NCBI RefSeq assembly: GCF_000980895.1
Contig: NZ_LAZX01000094.1
Coordinates: 1,178,001-1,242,000 of the forward strand
Source: Sphingomonas sp. Ag1
GTDB taxonomy: Bacteria; Pseudomonadota; Alphaproteobacteria; Sphingomonadales; Sphingomonadaceae
Direction of reading: 5' to 3'
DNA: 64,000 nucleotides
Positions within the stretch are counted from its first letter, which is position 1. Each line of letters opens with the position of its first letter. The translations under genes were made by a program, and so were the position numbers. The notes under the pieces are model-generated. The model saw only the letters and a list, made by a program, of their open reading frames with translations. It had not been told where the DNA came from and made no database searches. This document shows positions 8,873 through 17,177 of the stretch, piece after piece.

Positions 8873-8946
8873 TGCCCGATCCTCTAATGGTAAGAGAGCG
8901 GACTCTGACTCCGTCAATCAAGGTTCGAATCCTTGTCGGGCATCCA
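8873..8946 (+). tRNA. tRNA-Gln (anticodon CTG), CCA encoded
   Basis: The cloverleaf is complete: acceptor TGCCCGA/TCGGGCA, anticodon stem GCGGA/TCCGT with loop CTCTGAC (anticodon CTG at 8905-8907, read as CAG codons) and T-arm with GGTTCGAATCC. CCA is encoded (8944-8946). The first pair is U1-A72, which GatCAB recognises in organisms making Gln-tRNA by transamidation, as most alphaproteobacteria do. The discriminator base reads U73, unlike the G73 of E. coli tRNA-Gln. Confidence 0.95.
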
Positions 8947-9043
8947 CCTTTCTATCTTCGCCGGCGCACCAAAGGCCGCTGACGTTCCTGCTGGCAAGCC
9001 ACCACGGCGCCCCCTGTTTTCCTGAATAGCGCGCGGGTTGCCC

Positions 9044-9523
9044 ATGCTGATCCTGTCCTTGCTGCTCCAGGCAGCGGTTGCCACGCCCACGCCCGGCCTG
9101 CCGCCTCAGCCACCCGCAACCATGGTGGTGGAACCGGTCGGCATGCTGATCGCGACCTTCGACACCGATGGCGACGCCCGCGTTACCAAGGCGGAGCTTG
9201 AGGCCGGCGTTCGCCGCACCTTCGAGGCGATGGACACCGGTCGCACCGGCTCGCTTGGCTATATCGCCTTTGCCGATTGGGCGGAGCGGTATCTGGGCGA
9301 TCGCAATGCCCTGCCCAGCCCGTTCGAGACTGATCGCAACGCCGACAACCGGATCACGCTGGATGAGCTTCAGGCAACGCTGGCCGGCTATTTCGCGCGT
9401 TTCGATCGCGATCGCGACGCGGTCGTGACTCGGGCCGAACTGCTCACCATCCGCGCCAACGCCACGCGCTCAACCCCCGATCTGCCGCCCGACGGCAAGA
9501 AGAAGAAGCGCTCCCGCCGATGA
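9044..9523 (+). CDS. Exported EF-hand domain protein
   Basis: 159 residues from the ATG at 9044 (a TTG two codons earlier is also in frame). A short hydrophobic signal ([13 protein letters not shown]) and a Pro-rich spacer precede four EF-hand-like loops: [36 protein letters not shown] and [12 protein letters not shown]. Loops one, three and four keep the Asp-x-Asp/Asn-x-Asp pattern and may bind calcium; loop two is degraded. The tail is Lys/Arg-rich (KKKKRSRR). It probably acts in the periplasm, in calcium binding or signalling, but no partner is known. The stop overlaps the tgt start (ATGA), so the two are coupled. Confidence 0.83.
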   Translation: MLILSLLLQAAVATPTPGLPPQPPATMVVEPVGMLIATFDTDGDARVTKAELEAGVRRTFEAMDTGRTGSLGYIAFADWAERYLGDRNALPSPFETDRNADNRITLDELQATLAGYFARFDRDRDAVVTRAELLTIRANATRSTPDLPPDGKKKKRSRR

Positions 9524-10656
9524 CCGATCGTTTTGCCTTCACCATCGCCGCCACTGACGGTGCTGCCCGCACCGGCAGCATCGCCATGCACCGCGGCACC
9601 ATCCGCACCCCCGCCTTCATGCCGGTCGGCACCGCCGCCACGGTGAAGGCGATGAAGCCGGCCGATGTCGAGGCGGCGGGCGCGGACATCATCCTGGGCA
9701 ACACCTATCATCTCATGCTGCGCCCAGGCGCGGAGCGGGTCGCGCGGCTCGGCGGGCTTCACCGCTTCATGGGCTGGAACAAGCCGATCCTGACCGATTC
9801 GGGTGGCTATCAGGTGATGAGCCTGTCCGATCTCACCAAAAGGTCGGAAGAAGGCATCACCTTCAAATCGCACCTCGACGGTACCCGCCACCTGCTCAGC
9901 CCGGAACGCTCGATCGAGATCCAGCGGCTGCTCGGCTCCAACATCGTCATGGCATTCGACGAGCTGGTGCCGACCACGTCGACGCGCGAGGTGCAGGCCG
10001 CGGCAATGGAACGCTCGATGCGCTGGGCACGCCGCAGCCGCGACGCTTTCGACAGCGGCGGCGATCATGCCGCGCAGAACGCCATCTTCGGCATCCAGCA
10101 GGGCGCGCTCGACGAGGGGCTTCGCCGCACCTCCGCCGACGCGCTGATCGACATCGGCTTCGACGGCTATGCGATCGGCGGCCTCGCGGTCGGCGAGGGG
10201 CAGGAGGCGATGTTCGCCTGCCTCGATTTCGCCCCCGGCCAGCTACCCGCCGATCGCCCTCGCTACCTGATGGGCGTCGGCAAGCCCGACGATATCGTCG
10301 GCGCGGTGGAGCGCGGCATCGACATGTTCGATTGCGTGCTGCCGACCCGCTCGGGCCGCACCGGTCAGGCGTTCACCCGCTCGGGTCCGATCAACATCCG
10401 CAACGCGCGCTTCAACGAGGATCAGGGTCCGCTTGATCCCGAATGCGGCTGCCCGACCTGCGCCACCTGGAGCCGCGCCTACCTCCATCATCTGGTCCGC
10501 GCGGGCGAGATCCTCGGCGCCATGCTGATGACCGAGCACAATATCTTCTTCTACGAAACGCTGATGGCCGACCTGCGCTCTGCGATCGCCGAACAGAGGC
10601 TCAAAGCCTTTGCCGATGCGTTCCGGTCGCGGTACCAGCGCGGCAAAGGAGAGTAA
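9520..10656 (+). CDS. tgt: Queuine tRNA-ribosyltransferase (TGT)
   Basis: 378 residues, full length. The enzyme exchanges guanine-34 for preQ1 in tRNAs with GUN anticodons, the first tRNA-bound step of queuosine synthesis. Visible signature: D93 in [11 protein letters not shown] (general acid/base), nucleophile D271 in [12 protein letters not shown], substrate loop GGLAVGE and the zinc site CGCPTC (C309, C311, C314) with a His about ten residues on. The ATG overlaps the EF-hand gene stop. A small membrane-protein gene follows after 2 bp. Confidence 0.98.
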   Translation: MTDRFAFTIAATDGAARTGSIAMHRGTIRTPAFMPVGTAATVKAMKPADVEAAGADIILGNTYHLMLRPGAERVARLGGLHRFMGWNKPILTDSGGYQVMSLSDLTKRSEEGITFKSHLDGTRHLLSPERSIEIQRLLGSNIVMAFDELVPTTSTREVQAAAMERSMRWARRSRDAFDSGGDHAAQNAIFGIQQGALDEGLRRTSADALIDIGFDGYAIGGLAVGEGQEAMFACLDFAPGQLPADRPRYLMGVGKPDDIVGAVERGIDMFDCVLPTRSGRTGQAFTRSGPINIRNARFNEDQGPLDPECGCPTCATWSRAYLHHLVRAGEILGAMLMTEHNIFFYETLMADLRSAIAEQRLKAFADAFRSRYQRGKGE

Positions 10657-10658
10657 GC

Positions 10659-10844
10659 GTGTCTGACGAACCCAACGAAATTCTCGCCGCCGCCGCTGCC
10701 GCCAAGCAGCATGAAACCGCCGCCAAGGATGCCAAGGCCGCGCGTCAAAAGCGTGGCTGGGATCTGGGCAAGATCGGGCTCGGCGTCGGCATCGGCTCCG
10801 CCGCCATCGCGGCCGCCGTCCTCTTCACCCGCAAGAAGGACTGA
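10659..10844 (+). CDS. Small single-pass membrane protein
   Basis: A GTG at 10659, eight bases after AAAGGAGAG, opens a 61-residue frame. The first 35 residues are Ala/Lys/Glu-rich and probably helical (EILAAAAAAKQHETAAKDAK), then comes RQKRGWDLGK, one hydrophobic segment of about 22 residues (IGLGVGIGSAAIAAAVLF) and the tail TRKKD. Positive charges on both sides make its orientation ambiguous. It starts 2 bp after the tgt stop, so it is probably expressed with tgt. I do not recognise the family. Confidence 0.72.
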   Translation: MSDEPNEILAAAAAAKQHETAAKDAKAARQKRGWDLGKIGLGVGIGSAAIAAAVLFTRKKD

Positions 10845-10969
10845 CGCGACAACGGGCGTGCGCCGGTTCGGCCAGCGACACGCCCTCGCTTCTGTTTGCG
10901 CCGCCGCGACGGCGCCCCGGTCGACCGGCGATCATCCCCGCGGCACGCGGATCCGATCACCGCTCCCCC

Positions 10970-12169
10970 TCAGCCCGCCAGATCCTTGAACGCGGCATCC
11001 TTGTCCGTCCGGATCTCGCCCGGCAGGCCAAGCACCCGCTCGGCGATGATGTTCTTCAGGATCTCGTCGGTGCCGCCCGCGATGCGCAGGCCCGGCGCGT
11101 TCATCACCGCGCCTTGGAATAGCCCCTTCAGCGGCAGCAGCGCGGGATCGTTGATGATCCCATACTGATCCTCCGCCTCGACCGCGGCATTGCCCAGGTC
11201 CTGAAGCACGTTGGCGGCGATGATCTTGCCGATCGAGCTTTCCGGCCCCGGCGTCTGCCCGCGGCTCAGCGCGGTCATCGTGCGCATCCGGGTGTTCTTG
11301 AGCCCCTCGGACTGGACGTACCAGTCGGCCAGCCGCTGGCGGAACGCGCTGTCCTTGATCAGCGGGCCGTCCGCCGCGTCCAGATCCTTGGCCAGCGCCA
11401 GTATCTCCTTCGGGCTCGCTCCGCTCGCCCCGCCGACCGCGAGCCGCTCGTTCATCAGCGTGACCAGCGCGACCTTCCAGCCGTCGTCCACCGCACCCAG
11501 CCGCTGTGCGTCGGGAATGCGAACGTCGGTGAAATACACTTCGTTGAAGTTCGAGCCGCCCGACATCTGGTGGATCGGCCGAATTTCGACGCCCGGCGAT
11601 TTCAGGTCGAGCCAGAACATCGTCAGGCCCTTGTGCTTGGGCACGTCCGGGTTGGTGCGCACCAGGACGATGCCATAGTCCGAATAATGCGCGCCGGACG
11701 TCCACACCTTCTGGCCGTTCACCACCCAATCGTCGCCGTCACGCACCGCGCGGGTACGGATCGCCGCCACGTCGGAGCCACCGGCGGGCTCGGAGAACAA
11801 TTGCGACCAGATCTCCTCGCCGCGCAGCGCCGGCCCGACGAAGCGCTTCTTGGTGTCGGCATCGGCGAACGCCATCACCGTCGGCACGCACATGCCAAGG
11901 CCGATGGTGAAATAGCCGTACTGAACGGGGAACTTGGCCTCTTCCTGGCCAAAGATCACCGACTGGATCGGCGTGCCGCCGGCCCCGCCCCATTCCTTGG
12001 GCCAGGTGATCTGCGCATAGCCCGCCTCGGCCTTGCGCCGCTGCCATGCCTTGCCCGCCGCCATGTCGTCGGCGTGGTTCATCGCCTTGTGCTCGGCGAC
12101 GTTCTTTTCCAGCCAGGCGCGCGCCTTGGCGCGATAGTCGGCTTCTTCCGGGGTATCGTTGAAGTCCAT
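10970..12169 (-). CDS. Acyl-CoA dehydrogenase, large subunit of a likely heteromeric pair
   Basis: 399 residues, FAD-dependent acyl-CoA dehydrogenase fold. Visible motifs are QLFSEPAGGSDVA (FAD/substrate region), VVNGQKVWTSGAHYSDYG, and the C-terminal GGTDEILKNIIAERVLGLP. It would form the alpha,beta double bond of an acyl-CoA and pass electrons to ETF. The canonical C-terminal catalytic Glu environment (GGxG-x3-E) is not seen here but is present in the adjacent dehydrogenase (12190-13287), which in turn lacks the GGTDEI motif. Together they may form an alpha2beta2 enzyme like those of actinobacterial steroid side-chain degradation. It lies 20 bp downstream of its partner. Confidence 0.9.
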   Translation of the reverse strand: MDFNDTPEEADYRAKARAWLEKNVAEHKAMNHADDMAAGKAWQRRKAEAGYAQITWPKEWGGAGGTPIQSVIFGQEEAKFPVQYGYFTIGLGMCVPTVMAFADADTKKRFVGPALRGEEIWSQLFSEPAGGSDVAAIRTRAVRDGDDWVVNGQKVWTSGAHYSDYGIVLVRTNPDVPKHKGLTMFWLDLKSPGVEIRPIHQMSGGSNFNEVYFTDVRIPDAQRLGAVDDGWKVALVTLMNERLAVGGASGASPKEILALAKDLDAADGPLIKDSAFRQRLADWYVQSEGLKNTRMRTMTALSRGQTPGPESSIGKIIAANVLQDLGNAAVEAEDQYGIINDPALLPLKGLFQGAVMNAPGLRIAGGTDEILKNIIAERVLGLPGEIRTDKDAAFKDLAG

Positions 12170-12189
12170 CTCGCTATCCTCTCACGCGC

Positions 12190-13287
12190 TCAGGCGGCGT
12201 TCTTCATTTCAAGCTGGCTCACCAGCCGCTCACGCCACGTCGCGGGCGCACCCGCCACGAGGCTGAGCTGCCGCGAGCGACGGTAATAAAGCTGCGGGTC
12301 CGCTTCCCAGGTGAAGCCGATACCGCCATGCGTCTGGATATTTTCCTTGGCGGCGAACCAGAACGCCTCGCTGGCCGCGACGCGCGCGGTCGCCGCCGCC
12401 AGCGGCAGCTCGCCCGCATCGGTATTGAGCGCCCAGGCGCCATAATAAGCGTTCGACCGCGCGATCTCGTTCTTCACATAGATGTCGGCCAGCTTGTGCT
12501 TGATCGCCTGATAGCCGGCGATCGCGCGCCCAAAGGCATGGCGCTCCAGCGCATAGGCCTTGGCCATCTCCAGGCACTTGTCCGAACCGCCGACCTGCTC
12601 GAACGCCAGCAGGATCGCCGCGCGGTCGAACACCGCCTGCATAGCCGCAATGCCGTCCTCGTCCCCCAGCCGCTCGGCCGGCGCGCCGGAGAAGGTCAGC
12701 TTCGCCGCCGATCGCGTCGGGTCCAGCGTCGTCAGTACCTCGGCCGATACGCCCTCGCCCTTCTCGACCAGGTACAGCCCGTCCTTCGCCAGCACCACAA
12801 TCAGGTCAGCGACATCGCCATCGGTCACCGGGATCTTCTCGCCGGTCAGCTTGCCGCCCGACACGCTGGTCTTGATCGACCGCGCCGTCACCGGCCCCTT
12901 GCCCTCGGTCGTCGCAAAGGCGCCGATCACCTCGCCAGCGGCGATCTTCGGCAGCCACTTGGCCTTCTGCTCCTGCGAGCCGAACTTCATCAGCGCCTCG
13001 GCAACGAAATACACCGTGGAGGCGAACGGGATCGGCGCGCACGCACGGCCCAGCTCCTCGGCCAGCGCGCACAGCTCGACATGGCCAAGGCCAAGCCCGC
13101 CGAACTCCTCGGGGATCGCCGCGCCCAGCCACCCCTGCTCCGCGACGCCCTTCCACAGCGCCTCGTCATAGGCGCAGTCGTCATGGTCGAGCACGCCGCG
13201 CACCACCTTGGCGTCGCACTTCGCGGCGAGGAACTTGCGCGCCTCGTCCTTCAGCATCTTCTGGTCGTCGGAATAATCGAAGTTCAT
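12190..13287 (-). CDS. Acyl-CoA dehydrogenase, partner subunit
   Basis: 365 residues, acyl-CoA dehydrogenase family. FATTEGKGPVTARS corresponds to the flavin-binding stretch, ALERHAFGRAIAGYQAIKHKLADI to the C-terminal helical domain, and THGGIGFTWEADPQLYYRR carries the likely catalytic Glu. It lacks the final GGTxEIxRN motif of typical stand-alone enzymes, which supports pairing with the downstream dehydrogenase. It is the first of the two dehydrogenase genes in transcription order, with the SDR gene (13361-14149) 73 bp upstream. The substrate is unknown; the neighbours suggest a medium-chain, branched or cyclic acyl-CoA. Confidence 0.9.
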   Translation of the reverse strand: MNFDYSDDQKMLKDEARKFLAAKCDAKVVRGVLDHDDCAYDEALWKGVAEQGWLGAAIPEEFGGLGLGHVELCALAEELGRACAPIPFASTVYFVAEALMKFGSQEQKAKWLPKIAAGEVIGAFATTEGKGPVTARSIKTSVSGGKLTGEKIPVTDGDVADLIVVLAKDGLYLVEKGEGVSAEVLTTLDPTRSAAKLTFSGAPAERLGDEDGIAAMQAVFDRAAILLAFEQVGGSDKCLEMAKAYALERHAFGRAIAGYQAIKHKLADIYVKNEIARSNAYYGAWALNTDAGELPLAAATARVAASEAFWFAAKENIQTHGGIGFTWEADPQLYYRRSRQLSLVAGAPATWRERLVSQLEMKNAA

Positions 13288-13360
13288 CTAAACTCTCCCC
13301 GCCCGCGCCGTTCGTGCTTCGGCCATGCCCAGCACGAACGGGAAGCTGCCATCCTGTTGG

Positions 13361-14149
13361 TTACTTCGGCTGCATCCGGATCGCGCCGTCCAGCCGCACG
13401 TCCTCACCGTTGAAATAGCCGTTGCGCAGCATCTCGACCGCCAGCGCGGCATATTCTTCCGCCATGCCCAGCCGCTTGGGGAACGGCACCATCGCCGACA
13501 GCGCCGCCTTCACCTGCGGCTTCGCGCGCGCCAGCAGCGGCGTGTCGAAAATGCCCGGCAGGATCGTGTTGCAGCGGATGCCCTCGGCCGACAGGTCGCG
13601 CGCGACGTTCAGCGTCATGCCGATCACGCCCGCCTTGGCGGAGGCATAGGCCACCTGCCCGATCTGCCCTTCCTCGCCCGCGACGCTGGCGGTGTTGACG
13701 ATCGCCCCGCGATCCCCGTCCTCGGTCGGGTCCAGCGTCATCATCCCGGCAACCGATCCGACGATGCAGCGGAACGATCCGACCAGGTTCAATTCCAGCG
13801 TCTTCTGGAAATTCTCGATCGGATAAGGCACGATCGATCCGTCCTCCTTCGACCGCGCCACCGTCTTGTTCGGCCCACCGAAGCCGCCGCCGGCGCAATT
13901 CACCAGCGCACGCTCCTGGCCGTTCGCCGCGCGCGCCTTGGCAAAGCCGGCGTCCACCGATGCCTGGTCCATCACATCGACTTCGCAGAACACCGCGCCG
14001 ATCTCCTCCGCGACGCCCGGGCCGATCTCGGTATTCTTGTCGAACAGCGCGACCTTCACGCCCTGCGCGCGCAGCGCCTTGGCGGTGGCCAGCCCCAGTC
14101 CCGAGGCCCCCCCGGTGATGACGGCAGCAATATCCGGTCCGAGCTTCAC
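13361..14149 (-). CDS. SDR family 3-hydroxyacyl-CoA dehydrogenase (type II, HSD10-like)
   Basis: 262 residues from a GTG at 14149 that follows GGGGAGAGGGGC. Rossmann motif VITGGASGLGLATA, then FDKN at the end of beta-2 (NAD preference), LVNCAGG, and the Ser-Tyr-Lys triad in NTASVAG and YASAKAGV. The sequence resembles type II 3-hydroxyacyl-CoA dehydrogenases that oxidise 2-methyl-3-hydroxybutyryl-CoA and similar branched substrates. Upstream in-frame ATGs reach to 14356 but would overlap the divergent crotonase gene and the palindrome, so I reject them. It heads a minus-strand operon with the two acyl-CoA dehydrogenases. Confidence 0.88.
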   Translation of the reverse strand: MKLGPDIAAVITGGASGLGLATAKALRAQGVKVALFDKNTEIGPGVAEEIGAVFCEVDVMDQASVDAGFAKARAANGQERALVNCAGGGFGGPNKTVARSKEDGSIVPYPIENFQKTLELNLVGSFRCIVGSVAGMMTLDPTEDGDRGAIVNTASVAGEEGQIGQVAYASAKAGVIGMTLNVARDLSAEGIRCNTILPGIFDTPLLARAKPQVKAALSAMVPFPKRLGMAEEYAALAVEMLRNGYFNGEDVRLDGAIRMQPK

Positions 14150-14204
14150 GCCCCTCTCCCCTAAACTCCTGGCGGCGGCCCCATTGGCCGTCCGCGATTG
14201 CAGG

Positions 14205-14218
14205 ATAACTTTAGTTAT
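14205..14218. promoter_or_regulatory. Palindromic operator candidate between divergent acyl-CoA operons
   Basis: ATAACT-TT-AGTTAT: perfect 6-bp arms around a TT centre in an otherwise GC-rich stretch. It sits 56 bp from the SDR start and 53 bp from the crotonase start, in the only AT-rich part of the gap. The size and symmetry fit a TetR- or GntR-type repressor dimer responding to an acyl-CoA. No regulator gene is adjacent. Confidence 0.5.
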
Positions 14219-14270
14219 GTAGAGTGCGCCGTCAACAAGCATCGCAACAAGCATGAGTGGGAGAGGCATC

Positions 14271-15077
14271 GTGGAATATGAGATGATCTCGGTCGAGCGC
14301 CGGGGCGAAGTCGACTGGGTGACGATGAACCGCCCGCACGTCCTGAACGCGCTCAACGATCGCCATGTCGAGGAACTGAACCATTATTTCGGCGCGCTCC
14401 ACAAGGATCGCGACTGCCGCGTCGTCGTGCTGAAGGGCGCCGGCCGCGCCTATTGCGCCGGCCTCGATCTGCAGGAGGGCGGCCGTTCCGAATTCGACAC
14501 GATCGACCGCCTCGCGCACCAGCGCTCGATCGCCGAGATCGTGATGAAGATGCGCTATTGCCCGCAACCGATCATCAGCCTCGTCCACGGCCCCGCGTGC
14601 GGCGGCGGCTTCGCCATGGCGCTCGCGTCGGACATCCGCATCGCCGGCGAATCCGTCCGCATGAACGCCGCCTTCATCCGCATCGGCCTTTCCGCCTGCG
14701 ACATCGGCGTCAGCTACTTCCTCCCACGTCTGGTCGGCGCGAGCGTGGCGGCCGAATTCATGCTTACCGGCAATTTCATCACCGCCGATCGCGCGCTTGC
14801 CACTGGCCTCGTCAGCCGCGTCGTGCCCGATGATCAGATGGAGGAAGCCGCCGCGCCGCTGATCGAACAGATGCTCACCACCTCGCCGATGGGCCTCAGG
14901 CTCACCAAGGAGTGCCTGCGCATGTCGATTGACGCGCCCAGCCTCGAGGCAGCGGTGGCGATGGAGGACCGCAACCAGATCCTGTGCGCGACCTCCCCCG
15001 ATTTCGGCGAAGGGATCAAGGCGTTCTTCGAGAAGCGCCGCCCGGATTATACCAAGAAGAAGGAGCAGGCTGCATGA
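14271..15077 (+). CDS. Enoyl-CoA hydratase/isomerase family protein
   Basis: 268 residues from the GTG at 14271, which has GGGAGAGG five bases upstream; an ATG at 14253 is the alternative. Crotonase fold with oxyanion-hole motifs GAGRAYCAGLDLQEG and GPACGGGFAMALASD. The usual hydratase Glu pair is not clear: the stretch after the second motif reads FIRIGLSACDIGVSYFLPR, with Asp at the position often held by the second Glu or Asp. Hydration or isomerisation of an enoyl-CoA is therefore likely, but other crotonase chemistry is possible. The stop overlaps the next SDR start (ATGA). Confidence 0.87.
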   Translation: MEYEMISVERRGEVDWVTMNRPHVLNALNDRHVEELNHYFGALHKDRDCRVVVLKGAGRAYCAGLDLQEGGRSEFDTIDRLAHQRSIAEIVMKMRYCPQPIISLVHGPACGGGFAMALASDIRIAGESVRMNAAFIRIGLSACDIGVSYFLPRLVGASVAAEFMLTGNFITADRALATGLVSRVVPDDQMEEAAAPLIEQMLTTSPMGLRLTKECLRMSIDAPSLEAAVAMEDRNQILCATSPDFGEGIKAFFEKRRPDYTKKKEQAA

Positions 15078-15859
15078 GCGCCAATAACGAGCGGGGATTG
15101 GAAGGACGCGTTGCACTGGTAACCGGCGGGGGCCGCGGCATCGGGCGCGAGATCGCGCTGCGACTGGCGCGCGACGGCGCCGACGTCGCGGTGAACTACC
15201 GCCGCGACGCCGAGGCCGCCGAAGAAGTCGTGCGCGAGATCGAGGGCCTCGGCCGCCGCGCCAAGGCCTATGCCGGCTCGGTCGACCGTTTCGAGGATTG
15301 CGAGAAGCTGGTCGACGCGGTCGTCGCCGACTTCGGCGGGATCGACATTCTCGTCAACAACGCCGGCATCGCCAGCCGTGGGCAGAGCGTCGCCGATACC
15401 GACCCGGCCGAGTTCGAGCGTGTCATGCGCACCCACTGCTTCGCGCCGCACTACATGTCGAAGCTCGTCCTCCCCTCGATGCGTGAACGCGCCAAAGAAA
15501 AGGGTCGCGGCGACATCATCATGATTTCCAGCGTTGCGACGCTCTATCATGCCCCCAATGGTGCGCCCTATTCGATGGGCAAGGCCGCGGCCGAGGCGCT
15601 CGCGCTGGTGCTGTCGAAGGAGGAGCGCGGCAACAACATCCGCACCAACATCGTCGCCCCGGGCCTCACCGTCACTGACATGGGCGAACGGCTGGCGAAG
15701 GCGACCCGCGGCGTCGCGGACATCCACGATCTCGCCGCGCAATCGCCCTTCGGCCGCGTCTCCACCCCGGCGGATGTCGCCGCGGCGGTCGCCTATTTCG
15801 TCTCGGCCGATGGCGAATATGCCAACGGGCAGAAGATCAACCTCCACGGCGGCGGCTGA
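15074..15859 (+). CDS. SDR family oxidoreductase
   Basis: 261 residues, classical short-chain dehydrogenase: VTGGGRGIGREIA (dinucleotide binding), NNAGIAS, and Ser-Tyr-Lys in MISSVAT and YSMGKAA. NYRRD after beta-2 suggests NADP(H) preference, as in FabG-like ketoreductases. It overlaps the crotonase gene by 4 bp, so the two act in one pathway, probably hydroxyacyl/ketoacyl conversion following hydration. Confidence 0.9.
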   Translation: MSANNERGLEGRVALVTGGGRGIGREIALRLARDGADVAVNYRRDAEAAEEVVREIEGLGRRAKAYAGSVDRFEDCEKLVDAVVADFGGIDILVNNAGIASRGQSVADTDPAEFERVMRTHCFAPHYMSKLVLPSMRERAKEKGRGDIIMISSVATLYHAPNGAPYSMGKAAAEALALVLSKEERGNNIRTNIVAPGLTVTDMGERLAKATRGVADIHDLAAQSPFGRVSTPADVAAAVAYFVSADGEYANGQKINLHGGG

Positions 15860-15867
15860 TCGGACAC

Positions 15868-15894
15868 GCCATGCCGGGCCCCGCCCGGCATGGC
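15868..15894. terminator. Strong hairpin between convergent genes
   Basis: A perfect 12-bp stem GCCATGCCGGGC/GCCCGGCATGGC with loop CCC lies in the 37-bp gap between the SDR stop and the cfa stop. It lacks a U-run on either strand but can serve both convergent transcripts. Confidence 0.6.
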
Positions 15895-15896
15895 CG

Positions 15897-17126
15897 TCAT
15901 TCGGCGCGCAGGCGCCGCTCTTCCTCATAGATATAGTCGCGCGTCACCGGCACGGAGAATCGCCCGCGCGTCAGCTGCACCTGGTAATTGCACAGGCCGC
16001 CATGCCGGAACGCCGCCGCCGCCCCGGCGAGGTAGAAGGTCCACATGCGGAAGAACTTCTCGTCGTACAGCGCGACGATCTCGTCCTTCGCCGTCACCGT
16101 GCGATCGTACCAATGGTCCAGCGTCCAGGAATAATGGACGCGCAGCACCTCGATATCGGTCGGGAACAGCCGCATCCCCTCGTAACCGCGAACGATCTCG
16201 CTCAGCGCCGGGTTGTAGCCGCCGGGGAAGATGTATTTCAGCGTGAACTGGTCGGTCACGCCCGGGCCGCCCAGCCGCCCGATCGTGTGCATCAGCATCA
16301 CGCCATCCTCGGTCAGCAGCTCGCGGCACTTCCCGAAGAAGGCGCGATAATGTTTCACGCCGACATGCTCGAACATGCCGACCGACACGATCCGGTCGAA
16401 CTGCCCGGTCACGTGGCGATAATCGATCAGCTCGAACCGCACCTTGTCGGCGACGCCCGCTTCCTCGGCGCGGCGGCGCGCGACCTTCAGCTGTTCCTCG
16501 GACAGCGTCACCCCCAGCACCTCTGCGCCGGTCTTCTGGTGCAGGTACAGCGCCATCCCGCCCCAGCCGCAGCCGATGTCGAGCACGCGCATCCCCGGCT
16601 TCAGCGCCAGCTTGGCGGCGATATGCGCCTTCTTGTCGGCCTGCGCCTGCTCCAGGCTGTTCGCCGGATCGGTGAAATAGGCACAGCTGTACTGCCGGTC
16701 GGCGTCGAGGAAGAGGTCGTAGAGGCGATCCGACAGGTCGTAATGATGCGCCACGTTGCGCTTGGACGCGCGCTCCATGTTGATCCGGCCGAAGCGATGC
16801 GCCGCCGCCGCGACGGCGCGGCGCAGCGGGCTCGCCGCCAGCGCCGACCGCCCGTCCTCCCACGGATCGTTGGAGGTCAGCAGCTCGACCAGCGCGCGAA
16901 TGTCGCCCTGCTCGATCACCAGCCGGCCATCCATGAACGCCTCCGCCGCGCCCAGCCCGGGGTCGGACACGATCGAGCGGCCGACATTCTTGTCGGTGAA
17001 GCGGATCACCACATCGGGGAAGCCGGCTTCGGACGTGCCGAAGGTCTTGGTCGCGACATCGGGACGATGGAGGGTCAGGGTACCGCGTGTCACCGCGCGC
17101 GAGAGAAACAGATCGATCAGCGCCAT
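15897..17126 (-). CDS. Cyclopropane-fatty-acyl-phospholipid synthase family methyltransferase
   Basis: 409 residues. SAM-binding motif VLDIGCGWGGMALYL, then GVTLSEEQ and RIVSVGMFEHVG, all typical of CFA synthases and related SAM-dependent enzymes; the C-terminal FYLAGAAAAFRHGGLCNYQ region also matches. The enzyme adds a methylene bridge to unsaturated acyl chains of membrane phospholipids, usually on entry to stationary phase. The N-terminal 120 residues form the lipid-binding domain. It could alternatively be a fatty acid methyltransferase of the same superfamily. It lies downstream of the molybdoenzyme operon on the same strand, but the shared function is not obvious. Confidence 0.9.
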   Translation of the reverse strand: MALIDLFLSRAVTRGTLTLHRPDVATKTFGTSEAGFPDVVIRFTDKNVGRSIVSDPGLGAAEAFMDGRLVIEQGDIRALVELLTSNDPWEDGRSALAASPLRRAVAAAAHRFGRINMERASKRNVAHHYDLSDRLYDLFLDADRQYSCAYFTDPANSLEQAQADKKAHIAAKLALKPGMRVLDIGCGWGGMALYLHQKTGAEVLGVTLSEEQLKVARRRAEEAGVADKVRFELIDYRHVTGQFDRIVSVGMFEHVGVKHYRAFFGKCRELLTEDGVMLMHTIGRLGGPGVTDQFTLKYIFPGGYNPALSEIVRGYEGMRLFPTDIEVLRVHYSWTLDHWYDRTVTAKDEIVALYDEKFFRMWTFYLAGAAAAFRHGGLCNYQVQLTRGRFSVPVTRDYIYEEERRLRAE

Positions 17127-17177
17127 GGGCCACCTGCTAGCCGCCTCGTCCGATCGTTACCAGTACGTACCTACCCG

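Noticed and set aside
10845..10969. Terminator or small gene between the small membrane protein and the acyl-CoA dehydrogenase
   Set aside because: A GCGCCG/CGGCGC hairpin is present, but such hairpins are common at this GC content and no U-run or start site supports a feature.
14150..14356. Longer start for the HSD10-like SDR
   Set aside because: It would overlap the crotonase gene and the palindrome, and would place 69 non-family residues before the Rossmann motif.
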